NCBI RefSeq assembly: GCF_017939745.1
Contig: NZ_JAGKQQ010000001.1
Span: forward strand, 4,216,001-4,280,000
Reading direction: 5' to 3'
DNA length: 64,000 nucleotides
Origin: Gemmata palustris
GTDB taxonomy: Bacteria; Planctomycetota; Planctomycetia; Gemmatales; Gemmataceae
The position numbers were made by a program, and so were the translations under genes. Each line of letters begins with the position of its first letter. Position 1 is the first letter of the stretch. This document shows positions 42,724 to 51,497 of this stretch, piece after piece. The notes beneath the pieces were generated by a model. It made no database searches. It was not told where the DNA came from and worked only from the letters and a program-made list of their open reading frames with translations.

Positions 42724-45267
42724 ATGGACTCGACGGTGCGGGCCACCTGCCCAAAATGCCAGGCCTCACTTCGCATCCCCGCCGAGTGGATCGGACAGGC
42801 GGTGAAGTGTAAACAGTGCGGCGCACTCGTGCGAACGAAGGCGCGCCCGTCCGGGGGTTCTTCCGCCGGCAACGCCCCGAAGCCGGTCCCCGTTCCGCCG
42901 CCCGTACTCGACATCGACCTCCCGCCGGACGACGAGCTCTACCAACAGCCCGGTCCCGCGCCGCAACCCGCGCTCGACGCCACCGGCGCGCCGATCCCAC
43001 CCGGCTACCCGTACCCCGCGCCCCCCGGTTATCCCGCGCCGCACCCGGGCTACCCCGCGGGCGCGTACCCGGTGGCACCGGGCTACCCCGCGCCGCCCCC
43101 CGGTTACCCTTACGGGCCACCTCCGGGGTACCCCTACGCGCCGACCGGGTACGCGCCCCCTCCGGCCGGTTACCCGCACCCCGTTCCGCCCGGCTACCCG
43201 CAACCGGTTCCGGGCGCATACGCCCCGCCCCCCGGGTACCCGCAACCGGCGGGCTACCCGTACCCGCAACCGGCCCCAATACCTGCGCCCGCGGCACTCG
43301 AACCGCTCCCGGTCGCGGGCGCGACTCCGGGGCGCCCCACGGCAAGGCCCGCGCCGCAATCGATCACGGTCGATGACGAATTCGAGGTCGACGACGCCCC
43401 CCGAGTGAGCCGCAGCAAGCGCGGAAAGTACGGTCGGCGCTCAAAGGGCGGTGGGGCGACGTTCATCTGGATCGGGCTCTGCCTCCTGCTGACCGCCGGG
43501 TTGGTCGCGGGCGGCGTTTTCTTCAAGCCGATCGCGGCCTTCGTGATGAAGGAAAAGGAGAAGGAAAACGAGCCCGTGAAGCCCGAACCGGGGCCGGACA
43601 CCACACCCGGTGGCGGTGGAGCGCCCAAACCCGTCAGCTCCGCGTTCCCGCGCCGGATGTTGTTCATCTCCGTGACGAAGTACATGTACCTGAACCCGCT
43701 CACCGCGGGGGTCTCGACGGGCAGCACCGACCGCCCCGCGAGCGCCGCGAGCAGCCTGGCGTTCCAGTGGCGCGTGCCCCAGGACAAGGACAACAACCAG
43801 GTCTTCATCTTGTCGGACACGATGACCGGCAAGGACGAGCGGTTGCCGATGAAGGACGTCGTGCAGGGGACGTATCAGGAGTTCTGCCAGACCTCGCGCG
43901 CCCAGGACCGCGTGCTGATCTACTTCGGCGGCCACGCGATCGAGAAAGGCGGCAAAGCGTACCTCGCCCCGATGGAAGCGGAACTCGACGGCGAGGACTG
44001 GGAGAAGACGCTGATCCCGCTCGCCCAGTTCTACGACGACGTGAAGAAGTGCAAGGCCGCGCAGAAGGTCGTGGTGTGGGACGTGTGCCGGTTCAACCCC
44101 GAAAAGGGCAAGGTGCGCCCGGGCTCCGAACCGATGAGTGAGGCGCTGTACAAGGCGCTCACGACCCCGCCCGCGGGCGTGCAGGTCGTCACGTCGTGCA
44201 AGGCCGGCGAGAACGCCCTGGAGTTCACCCAACTGCGGCCCGACGGGTTCGCGAGCCGGATCTTTTACAGCGGCAGCGCGTTCCTCGAAGCGGCCAAGCT
44301 CCCGCCCCCGGTGGCCCCGAACGCCCCGAAAGCATCGGTAACCCAGGCCGACCCGCTCCCGATCACCGAGTGGCACGCGGCCCTCGTCAAGCGCATCACG
44401 AACATCGGCGCGCAGGCCGAGAAGGTCGGCAGCGGCGGCAAGCAAACGGTGACGCTCACGGGCGCGCCGCCCGCGCCGCTGCCCGCCCCGGACGGCGCGG
44501 AGAAGTTCGCCGTTCGCTTCAACTTCCCGCAAGCCCCGAAGGGCGCGTCCCCGGTCGAGATCAGGTCCGTCGAGCGCGAGTTCACACTGCCCCCACTCAA
44601 GCCGGGGCTGAGCGAGGTCGGGCTGGGCGAGTTCCCGTTCCCGGCCGACGTGATGAAGGACTTCGCGGCCGACGCCTCGGTCGACGACATCAAGGGCGAC
44701 GCGGAGAAGTACAAGCTCCGCAACGCGGTCCTGCGGAGCCTGGACAAGCTCCGCGAGAAGTGGTCCAACGGGGCCGGCACCACCAAGATCCGCGACACCG
44801 TGAACGGCCCGATCAACGACACGCTCAAGGCCGCGGTGAAGAAGGAACAAGAGTTCTGGGCCGTGAGCATCGCGGAACTGGAACTGGCACTGACCAACCT
44901 GGAGGACATGGCCGCCGAGCGCAAAACCGAGCCGAGCAAGCGCTGGCAGGCGCACTACGATTTCGCGCTCGCGTCGGTCAAGGCCCGGCTCGCGTACATG
45001 CACGAGTACAACAAACTGCTCGGCAACCTCATGACCGACTCGGTCCCCGCGCTCGACGCGAAACTCGGCCAGGACGGGTACACGCTCGTCGCCTCCGAGA
45101 CCCTCAAGAGCGGCAAAGAAATCAAGAAGATGGCGGAAGAAGCGCAAACGCTCTTCGGCGAGATCAGCGTGAAGTACAAGGGCACGCCCTGGGCGATTCA
45201 GGCCAAACAGGAGAAGGCCGTCGCCATCGGCCTGAACTGGAAGCCCGCGTCGCTCAAGAAGGAGTAA
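42724..45267 (+). CDS. Membrane-anchored caspase-like protein with zinc ribbon and Pro/Tyr repeats
   Basis: The 847-residue product has, in order: a zinc ribbon (CPKC at residues 9-12, CKQC at 29-32); a long proline/tyrosine/glycine repeat region (PGYPAP-like units, about 85-200); one membrane segment (about 242-268); and a caspase-fold (peptidase C14-like) domain from about 310. The catalytic His is H404 (IYFGGHA) and the Cys is C455 (VVVWDVCR), 51 residues apart as in orthocaspases. A helical region (about 600-847) follows. The zinc ribbon and repeats lie on one side of the membrane and the protease on the other. ATG at 42724 has GGAG 7 bases upstream. The substrate is unknown. Confidence 0.82.
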   Translation: MDSTVRATCPKCQASLRIPAEWIGQAVKCKQCGALVRTKARPSGGSSAGNAPKPVPVPPPVLDIDLPPDDELYQQPGPAPQPALDATGAPIPPGYPYPAPPGYPAPHPGYPAGAYPVAPGYPAPPPGYPYGPPPGYPYAPTGYAPPPAGYPHPVPPGYPQPVPGAYAPPPGYPQPAGYPYPQPAPIPAPAALEPLPVAGATPGRPTARPAPQSITVDDEFEVDDAPRVSRSKRGKYGRRSKGGGATFIWIGLCLLLTAGLVAGGVFFKPIAAFVMKEKEKENEPVKPEPGPDTTPGGGGAPKPVSSAFPRRMLFISVTKYMYLNPLTAGVSTGSTDRPASAASSLAFQWRVPQDKDNNQVFILSDTMTGKDERLPMKDVVQGTYQEFCQTSRAQDRVLIYFGGHAIEKGGKAYLAPMEAELDGEDWEKTLIPLAQFYDDVKKCKAAQKVVVWDVCRFNPEKGKVRPGSEPMSEALYKALTTPPAGVQVVTSCKAGENALEFTQLRPDGFASRIFYSGSAFLEAAKLPPPVAPNAPKASVTQADPLPITEWHAALVKRITNIGAQAEKVGSGGKQTVTLTGAPPAPLPAPDGAEKFAVRFNFPQAPKGASPVEIRSVEREFTLPPLKPGLSEVGLGEFPFPADVMKDFAADASVDDIKGDAEKYKLRNAVLRSLDKLREKWSNGAGTTKIRDTVNGPINDTLKAAVKKEQEFWAVSIAELELALTNLEDMAAERKTEPSKRWQAHYDFALASVKARLAYMHEYNKLLGNLMTDSVPALDAKLGQDGYTLVASETLKSGKEIKKMAEEAQTLFGEISVKYKGTPWAIQAKQEKAVAIGLNWKPASLKKE

Positions 45268-45310
45268 GGCGGAAAGCAGAGATCAGAAGACAGAGATCAG
45301 AAGGCAGAGG

Positions 45311-45886
45311 TCAGAAGGCAAACGCATCAGTTTTAAGCCCCGATAGGGGCGGCCGCGAGTAGCCAGGGGTGGAGCGCCGCGCAACCCCTGGCGGGCTGCC
45401 CTCGTTGTAGCGGTATGACGAGCCGCGACCGCAAGGGAGCGGGAGATCTCCGCGATCCCGGCGCTCGCACCTTACACACGGGATGCCCCTGCACCCGCTC
45501 CCTCGCGGTCGCGGCTCGTCAAACCACTTTGAACCACGGGTCGCGTGGTCCGCGCACGCGGCCAGCACCACGCCCGTGAAGTAGTAGCCGAGATTCACCA
45601 CAGAAAAGGTCATGCCCAGGAACCAGCGCACCAAAAACACGCGCTGGTTTTCGGCCGGGATGCCCGTCAGTTTGAACAGCTCGACCGCCAGACAACTCGC
45701 GAACGCAATCACGGCGATGAACAGCGGTGACTTGCGGATAAACAACATGCCCAGAGCGAGATAGGCGGCCACGGCATAGAGAACCTCCCCGAGAACCCGG
45801 TCCCAAAGGAACCAGCCCGTCGGGTACAGCCGGGACGCCAGACCGAGTGCCACCGTGACTGCAAGGGCCAACAACAAACGAATCAT
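45311..45886 (-). CDS. DUF2809 membrane protein with repeat-encoded C-terminus
   Basis: Residues 1-120 match DUF2809: four predicted membrane helices with LYPTGWFLWDRVLGEVLYAV, LAVELFKLTG and QRVFLVRWFLG. This family is normally about 125 residues. Here the frame runs on for about 70 residues (WFDEPRPRGSG, LPLPCGRGSS) that are entirely the family A repeat read in frame. The tail is probably not functional. It suggests that repeat DNA replaced the original stop codon. The ATG at 45886 is the only good start. Confidence 0.78.
   Translation of the reverse strand: MIRLLLALAVTVALGLASRLYPTGWFLWDRVLGEVLYAVAAYLALGMLFIRKSPLFIAVIAFASCLAVELFKLTGIPAENQRVFLVRWFLGMTFSVVNLGYYFTGVVLAACADHATRGSKWFDEPRPRGSGCRGIPCVRCERRDRGDLPLPCGRGSSYRYNEGSPPGVARRSTPGYSRPPLSGLKTDAFAF
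45418..45520. repeat. Family A palindrome inside the DUF2809 reading frame
   Basis: A forward core (45418-45443) and a reverse core with the G variant (CTCGCGG, 45495-45519) form one hairpin with a loop of about 50 bp. It lies inside the annotated 3' part of the DUF2809 gene. Confidence 0.9.
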
Positions 45887-46029
45887 GGTATCACATCTCC
45901 CTCGGGGCCGTGTTCGTCGTCCGTCGCACCTTCACGCCGAACGCTTCGCTTTGCATCACAAAGTAATCTACAAGATGGTGTGCGTGCAACCCCAAAGTGA
46001 TGGGGCCGTTTAGTTTTCGTTTACGTAAC

Positions 46030-46103
46030 GGCACCTGCTCGTTAACACTCGCGGTTCGCCCGGAGGTGTCTTGGCGAACCGCGAGTGTTAACGAGCGGGT
46101 GCC
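46030..46103. repeat. Family C palindrome
   Basis: The 31-bp arms (46030-46060 and 46073-46103), with GCTCGTTAACACTCGCGGTT, are almost perfect complements, differing at one base, with a 12-base loop. It lies in the 332-bp gap between the divergent DUF2809 and HEAT-repeat genes. Confidence 0.92.
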
Positions 46104-46218
46104 GCTTTCAATCCCTCACTTTCGCGCCCAGTGTAACGCCCGTGTAATGTCTCGCGTGGGTCCGGCGCTTTCGGTGCGTCTACGGGTATGATGCCGTCGT
46201 CATACTGGGGAGCGAACA

Positions 46219-48216
46219 ATGACCACAATAATACTTTTGCTCGTTGCCCCACTCGCGGGCGCCCCGCTCGAAGTGTCCGACGATCCCGCGATCTTCTCGT
46301 GGGTAGCGGACCTGGGCGGCGCGGACATCGAGAAGCAGTTCGCGGCGCGGGCCGCGCTCGTCAAAGCCGGGCCGAAAGCGAAGTCCGCGGTCCCGCTCCT
46401 CGCGAAACAGCTCGGCGACAAAACCGCGCGCCGGCACGCCATCGAAGTGCTCGGCGCGATCGGGCCGAGCGCGAAAGACGCGGTCCCGGCGCTGATCGCC
46501 CAGCTCCCGAATGAGGACGGAATCGGCTACGCCGCCGAGGACGTCGCGGTGGCAATCACGGCGATCGACGGCCCGAAGCCCGAAGCGACCCGCGCGCTCA
46601 TTCTCACGTCGGCCAAGGGCGGAACCGTCATGCTACTCGGCTCGCAGACCCTGCGCGAGCACCCCGCGGAAGTGGTCCCGCACGTGGTCGCGTTCTGCGG
46701 CGACAAGGACGCGAAGGTGCGGGCACGGGCCGCAACGGTACTCGGCGAACTCAAGCGGAACCCCGACCGGAACGGGGCCGTTGTCTTCGACAAGGCCGGG
46801 GCCAAAGCGACAAAGGGCGTCCCCGCGGCGCTGGAGAAATTGCTCGCGGACGATTCCGCCGAGGTGCGAATGAGCGCGTGTCTGGCGCTGTCCCGCGTCG
46901 AGGAGCACTCCGAGAAAACGATTCCCGTCGTCATCGCGGTCGCCCTCGATGACAAAAACGAGCGCCTCCTGAATGAGATCCGCGCGCCCGAAATCTTCCT
47001 CCCCGTTCCGAAACAGGCCGCGACCGCGCTGGTCCCACTGTTCGATCACAAGTCGGAGCGCGTGCGGCAATGGGCCGTCGATACACTGGCACACCTTCCG
47101 GTGCGCGAGCCGATGGAGGGCGTGCTCAAGGGCGGCAAAACCGCACGCACGCGCGAAGGTGCGGCGCTCGTACTCGGCTCGTACAGGTTCAGCGACGGGA
47201 ACCCGACGCCCGCGCTCAAGGCCGCGCTCGCGGACCCGGAGTTCGTCGTCCGGTTCGCGACCACAAAGGGTGTGTACCGTTACGTACACAAGAGTGACCC
47301 GGAGCTGGTCCGCGCCGTTCCGACGCTGATTGAGGGGCTCCAACAAAAAGAGGAACAGGTCCAGGTCGATGCCTGCCAGATTCTGGCCGCGATCGGCACC
47401 CCGGCCCAAAAAGCCGTCCCCGCACTGAAGAAATCGCTCAGCGGCCAATCGCCGACCGTTCCGTTCGAGGCCGCTGTTGCGCTGGTCGCCGTGGCCCCAA
47501 AGGGCGCGGCCGATGCGCGGCCCGTGCTGATCGAAACGTTGAAAAACGGCAGGAATTTTGAAGCAATTCGGGCGGCCAAAGCACTCGGCGATCTCGGTGC
47601 GGACGCGAAAGACGCACTGCCCGAACTCATTAAGAAATTGAGCGCGAACGACCCGCACCTACGACTGTCCGCAGCCGAAGCCGCGACCGCGATCGACCCG
47701 GCCCAGGCGCCGAAAGCGGTCGATGTGGTCGTCGAACTACTGAAGAACCGGCAGCACCGGCGGAGCCTGGTTCGCGCGAACTCGCTCGGCTTCTTGGTGC
47801 GCCTCGGTGACCACGCGAAGGGCGCGATGCCCGCGCTCGCCGAAGTGTTGGCCGATCGGGATTCGGTGTTTCGCGGCGACGTGGCTCTCACGATGATTAC
47901 GATCGACGCGAAGAACGCGACGGCCGCTTACGATTGGGTCCGCAAGGTTCTGGACGACAGCGAACCGGACCGCGACGACGTGCGGGATCAGTTACCCAAG
48001 CTCGGTCAACTCGCCGAACCGCTCGTCCCAGAACTGACCGCGCAACTGAAGTCCGAAGACGGCGACCACCGCCGGTACGCGATCGAAACACTCGGCGCCA
48101 TCGGGCCGGGCGCGAAGAACGCTCTCCCCGCGTTGAAGAAGCTGATCGAAACCGATCCAGAAACGAGCAACCGCGCACGTGCGACCGAAGCCGTGAAGAA
48201 GATCGAAGCGAAGTGA
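46219..48216 (+). CDS. Secreted HEAT-repeat protein
   Basis: The 665-residue protein begins with a short signal-like sequence (MTTIILLLVAPLAGAP) and is then built of HEAT repeats of about 30-40 residues, recognisable as AKSAVPLLAKQLGDKTAR, RHAIEVLGAIGPSAKDAVPA and VKKIEAK at the end. Its first and last repeats are nearly alike (RYAIETLGAIGPGAKNALPA). HEAT solenoids bind other proteins. Its function is unknown; it is common in planctomycetes. GGGGAGC lies about 7 bases upstream of the ATG. Confidence 0.88.
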   Translation: MTTIILLLVAPLAGAPLEVSDDPAIFSWVADLGGADIEKQFAARAALVKAGPKAKSAVPLLAKQLGDKTARRHAIEVLGAIGPSAKDAVPALIAQLPNEDGIGYAAEDVAVAITAIDGPKPEATRALILTSAKGGTVMLLGSQTLREHPAEVVPHVVAFCGDKDAKVRARAATVLGELKRNPDRNGAVVFDKAGAKATKGVPAALEKLLADDSAEVRMSACLALSRVEEHSEKTIPVVIAVALDDKNERLLNEIRAPEIFLPVPKQAATALVPLFDHKSERVRQWAVDTLAHLPVREPMEGVLKGGKTARTREGAALVLGSYRFSDGNPTPALKAALADPEFVVRFATTKGVYRYVHKSDPELVRAVPTLIEGLQQKEEQVQVDACQILAAIGTPAQKAVPALKKSLSGQSPTVPFEAAVALVAVAPKGAADARPVLIETLKNGRNFEAIRAAKALGDLGADAKDALPELIKKLSANDPHLRLSAAEAATAIDPAQAPKAVDVVVELLKNRQHRRSLVRANSLGFLVRLGDHAKGAMPALAEVLADRDSVFRGDVALTMITIDAKNATAAYDWVRKVLDDSEPDRDDVRDQLPKLGQLAEPLVPELTAQLKSEDGDHRRYAIETLGAIGPGAKNALPALKKLIETDPETSNRARATEAVKKIEAK

Positions 48217-48249
48217 TCGTCCCCAGGGGCGCAGCGAGTATCACCAGAT

Positions 48250-48514
48250 TGTAGCCGGCCCCTGTCAACGAATTGCAAACGTGGATAGCGCCGGGCCGCG
48301 AGCCGGCGTTTTGGTTGTGCCCTCTCCCCTTGCGGGAGAGGGTGGTGAGGCTTTGCGAACCGGGTGAGGGGTGGCCCCGGTGTCAGGAAGCAACCCCTCA
48401 CCCCGCCGCGAAGCGCGACGGCCCTCTCCCGCAAGGGGAGAGGGCACAACCAAAACGCCGGCTCGCGGCCCGGCGCTACCCACGTTTGCAATCTGCTGTC
48501 AGAGGCCGGCTACA
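48250..48514. repeat. Family D palindrome, copy 2 (about 265 bp)
   Basis: Outer arms TGTAGCCGG (48250 on) and CCGGCTACA (ending 48514) enclose TTGCAAACGTGG / CCACGTTTGCAA and GCCGGCGTTTTGGTTGTGCC with its complement. Next come the two hairpin blocks CCCTCTCCC-n5-GGGAGAGGG (48320-48342 and 48422-48443). The whole is a nested palindrome, with central asymmetric sequence TGAGGGGTGGCCCC. It occupies the gap between the HEAT gene and the next convergent gene. Confidence 0.9.
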
Positions 48515-48537
48515 GAAGGCCGCAAACCGAGGCCGTG

Positions 48538-49206
48538 TTACTCCTTCCGCACGCCCGCGATCGTAACCGCGAACCCGAGCGTGGCCTTCTTGTCTTCGGC
48601 AACGAGGGTGCGCCGGATCGTCGCGACGAGCACGCCGTTGCCCTTGTCCACCACTTTCGGCCCCGCGTCTTTGGCGTTGTTCGGCCACAGGAGCAGCACC
48701 GCCGGGTGGCGCCCCTCGTTCACCAAGCTGCTCACTTCGATGAGTTTCTTCAGCTCAATCGTGTCCGCGGACTTGTCCTTCTCGGCCTGAGACATGAGGC
48801 AGAATTCCGGGTTCGGGCTGGTGCCGGTGTGGTCGCCGATGTCGGGCTGTACTGCGAACCGCAGCGTGTACACGCCCGCGGGGATTTCCTGTTTGCGGAA
48901 GTCGGTGAACTTCGCGGGGAACTGGATCGCGCCGACGAGCGTGCCTTCGGGGATCTCGCGATACGTCAGGCCGTTCTTGACCTGCTCCTCGGTCGCCTTC
49001 GCCGGGATCTCCGTGCGGAACCACACGGTCATCACTTCGGTGTCGCCGTCGCGCACCACGAGGGCCTGTTCATCGAGGAGCTTCCGCACCGGTTCCGCGA
49101 GTGCGTCGGGCGCGGCGACCTTCTCCACCTTCGCGGATAACTTCGTCTCCGCGGCGAGCAGGTGCGCGGGGAGCACGAACACGACCACAGCAAACACGAA
49201 TCGCAT
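48538..49206 (-). CDS. Secreted protein of unknown function
   Basis: The 222-residue product has a clear signal peptide (MRFVFAVVVFVLPAHLLAAE, cleavage after AA) and a mature part rich in beta strands, with VMTVWFRTEIPAKATEEQVK, PAGVYTLRFAVQPDIGDHTG and HPAVLLLWPNN. The pattern is reminiscent of DUF2911-like or beta-sandwich exported proteins of planctomycetes, but I cannot name a family. It is probably periplasmic. GGAGG lies about 6 bases before the ATG. Confidence 0.75.
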   Translation of the reverse strand: MRFVFAVVVFVLPAHLLAAETKLSAKVEKVAAPDALAEPVRKLLDEQALVVRDGDTEVMTVWFRTEIPAKATEEQVKNGLTYREIPEGTLVGAIQFPAKFTDFRKQEIPAGVYTLRFAVQPDIGDHTGTSPNPEFCLMSQAEKDKSADTIELKKLIEVSSLVNEGRHPAVLLLWPNNAKDAGPKVVDKGNGVLVATIRRTLVAEDKKATLGFAVTIAGVRKE

Positions 49207-49250
49207 CGGTACCTCCCTACAGTCCCGTTCCGGTCTCATCGTAGCGTTTT

Positions 49251-49500
49251 ACGAGCCGCGACCGCGAGGGAGCGGGTGCTGAGGCGCCCCGCGTGTTAGA
49301 AGCAGAAGGAAGAGCCGCGGATTACACAGATCACGCGGATCAGACAAACGCGCGTGTTATAGTCCTGGCGGGCTCCCCTCGTCGTAGTGGCTTGACGAGC
49401 CGCGACCGCGAGGGAGCGCCGTGCAGACGCCCGATGTATTGGGTGTGAGCACCGGGAACCGCGGAAGCCTCCCGCTCCCTCGCGGTCGCGGCTCGTAAAA
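49251..49500. repeat. Family A repeats (G-variant) downstream of the TIGR02996 gene
   Basis: Forward cores at 49251-49276 and 49393-49418 and a reverse core at 49472-49497 all carry the CGCGAGGG variant of the core. Between them is TGACGAGCCGCG-type linker. No gene lies in the gap (49207-49548). Confidence 0.9.
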
Positions 49501-49548
49501 CCTTGCACCCGCGCCATCACGATTCGCTACGCGCAATCCGAAACCAGA

Positions 49549-50235
49549 TTAACCCACAACGTCTTCACCGAACCGCTCGATCACTTGCTGCCACACGCGC
49601 CCGCGCAACCGGTTGCCTTCGAGCAGTCGGAGGCGCTTCAAGTTATCGAGGTACGGCGACTTCACCAGTGCCCGCGCCGCGTCGTTATCGAGGTCGTTGT
49701 TACGGAGGTCGAGCGTGGTGATGCGCCGCAGGCTGCGGTGCTGAGCGAGCGCGGCAACGCCCGCGGGCGTGATGACCGGGACAAGGCTGAACGTGGTGAA
49801 ATCGGAATCGAGGTCGGGAACCTCTTCGCCGATGAGTTCGAGTTCCGTCACGAGGGCGAATGCGGCCAGCCCGAACAGCACGTCGAACGGTTCCCCCGAC
49901 GTGACCCGGCCGCCGAACAGCCTCACCGTGGTGGCCGCGAAGAACTCCGGGGACGAACGAACGATGTCCCCGCGTAGGGTATTCGTGTCGAGCAACCGCT
50001 CCAAACGGAGGTCGAGTTCCGCGGGGGTTGGCGGAAAGCCGCGCCAGGACTTGGGCGGCGCGGACGTTACCGTCGCGGGTTTGGCGCCGCGCCCGCACTG
50101 CCAGCGAATGAGTGTCGCCCGCTCTTCGTCACCGTGCTCCTGCAGGAAGTCGGCGTACACGAGGCGCGGCGTATCATCGTCGGGCGCATCAAAGATCGCC
50201 CGCAAGAACGCCTCGTGTTGCGACAGTAGGTCCAT
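49549..50235 (-). CDS. TIGR02996-domain protein with leucine-rich repeats
   Basis: The 228-residue product begins with the Gemmata/planctomycete TIGR02996 domain (EAFLRAIFDAPDDDTPRLVY then ADFLQEHGDEERATLIRWQ; residues 8-45). After about 60 variable residues, leucine-rich-repeat-like sequence follows: LRRITTLDLRNNDLDNDAA and LDNLKRLRLLEGNRLRG. The domain is largely limited to planctomycetes and its role is unknown. Its ATG overlaps the argC stop codon by one base (TGATG), so it is translationally coupled to argC. Confidence 0.9.
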   Translation of the reverse strand: MDLLSQHEAFLRAIFDAPDDDTPRLVYADFLQEHGDEERATLIRWQCGRGAKPATVTSAPPKSWRGFPPTPAELDLRLERLLDTNTLRGDIVRSSPEFFAATTVRLFGGRVTSGEPFDVLFGLAAFALVTELELIGEEVPDLDSDFTTFSLVPVITPAGVAALAQHRSLRRITTLDLRNNDLDNDAARALVKSPYLDNLKRLRLLEGNRLRGRVWQQVIERFGEDVVG

Positions 50236-51248
50236 CACATGAGCCCGGTGCGCTCGTCGAACCCGAACACGCGATTGAAGTTCTGCACGGCCACGCCGCT
50301 CGCGCCGCGCACTAAGTTATCTTCCGCGGCGAGTACCAGTACCTTTCCGCGAACCACCTTCACGCACACGTCGAGGAAATTCGTGCCGGTCGTGTCCTTC
50401 GTCGCGGGCGGGTTGGTTCGTAAGCGCACGAACGGCTTGTCCGCGAAGTAGCTCCGGTACAGCTCCACCAGCTCGGCTTCGGTGACGGCTCGCGTCGGCG
50501 TCGCGTAGATCGTGCTGAAGATGCCGCGGTCCATCGGCATGAGGTGCGGCGTGAAGATCACCGACACCGGCGCGCCCGCAACGTCGCTCAGCGCCTGCTC
50601 GATCTCCGGCGTGTGCCGGTGCGTACCGACCGCATACGCCGTGACGCTCTCGTTGCACTCCGGGAAGTGAAAGCTCAGTTTCGGCGTGCGCCCGCCACCG
50701 GACACGCCACTCTTGCTGTCGATCACGATCCCCGTGAGTTCGATCAGCTTGTTCGCCACGAGGGGCGCGAGCCCGAGGATCGCGGTTTGCGGGTAACAGC
50801 CGGGGTTCGCAACGAGCTTCGCACCCGCGAGTTTGTCGCCGTAAACTTCCGGCAGCCCGTACACCGCTTGCGCGAGGTTCTTTTGGTCGTGGTGCGTTTC
50901 CTTGTACCACTGTTCGTACACTTTCACGTCGCGCAGGCGGTAATCGGCACTCAGGTCGATCACGCGCATCCCGCGTTCCAGTAACGGCGGAATGCTCTCC
51001 ATACTAGTGCCGTGCGGCAGGCACCCGAACACGACTTGCACACCCTTCGCCTTGAGCGCGTCCGGGTCGAACGGCTCGCACCGCAGATCGAGCCGGCCCA
51101 ACAGACTCGGGTGCAGGTCCGCGATGTGCTCGGCCTGGCGCGACGTGATCGCGACGATCTCCGCGCCCGGGTGCCGCAGCAACAGCTTGATGAGTTCCAC
51201 CGCCGTGTAACCGGACCCACCGAGAATCGCGACCTTCACCTTGTCCAT
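50235..51248 (-). CDS. argC: N-acetyl-gamma-glutamyl-phosphate reductase
   Basis: The 337-residue protein has the ArgC signatures: ILGGSGYTAVELIKLLLRHP (dinucleotide-binding), LADLHPSLLG-like, the catalytic Cys in NPGCYPQTAILGL, and C-terminal TGTNFLDVCVKV and EDNLVRGASG. It reduces N-acetylglutamyl phosphate with NADPH to the semialdehyde in arginine synthesis. It is cytoplasmic. The other arg genes are not in the window. A family B palindrome and a transposase gene lie upstream. Confidence 0.95.
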   Translation of the reverse strand: MDKVKVAILGGSGYTAVELIKLLLRHPGAEIVAITSRQAEHIADLHPSLLGRLDLRCEPFDPDALKAKGVQVVFGCLPHGTSMESIPPLLERGMRVIDLSADYRLRDVKVYEQWYKETHHDQKNLAQAVYGLPEVYGDKLAGAKLVANPGCYPQTAILGLAPLVANKLIELTGIVIDSKSGVSGGGRTPKLSFHFPECNESVTAYAVGTHRHTPEIEQALSDVAGAPVSVIFTPHLMPMDRGIFSTIYATPTRAVTEAELVELYRSYFADKPFVRLRTNPPATKDTTGTNFLDVCVKVVRGKVLVLAAEDNLVRGASGVAVQNFNRVFGFDERTGLM

Positions 51249-51308
51249 TGCTTCCTCTGAAGTCTGACACTCGTCACAGGGATCACAGGGCCACAGGGCG
51301 TCATAGAG

Positions 51309-51472
51309 TCACAGGGCTTCGGCCCTGTGCTACGTCAGACGGCCCCTCCGGGGCGGAAACGCATTGGAGGTACCGACCTGCGCCGGAGAACACGCCCACC
51401 GTGGTGGTTGATGGTTCCCGGTCTTCGCCCCGGAGGGGCCGACTTCCGTAGCACAGGGCGGGAGCCCTGTGC
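51309..51472. repeat. Family B palindrome, copy 3, downstream of the RAYT gene
   Basis: The arms start at 51309 and end at 51472. The CACAGGGC/GCCCTGTG mini-hairpin and GGCCCC-TCC-GGGGC occur in both arms. It ends 25 bp from the transposase stop codon. The central section is 60-70 bp and differs from the other copies except for a GGTTGATGGTT segment shared with copy 4. Confidence 0.92.
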
Positions 51473-51497
51473 ATCCCCACCCCCTGTGCGTCTGCCC

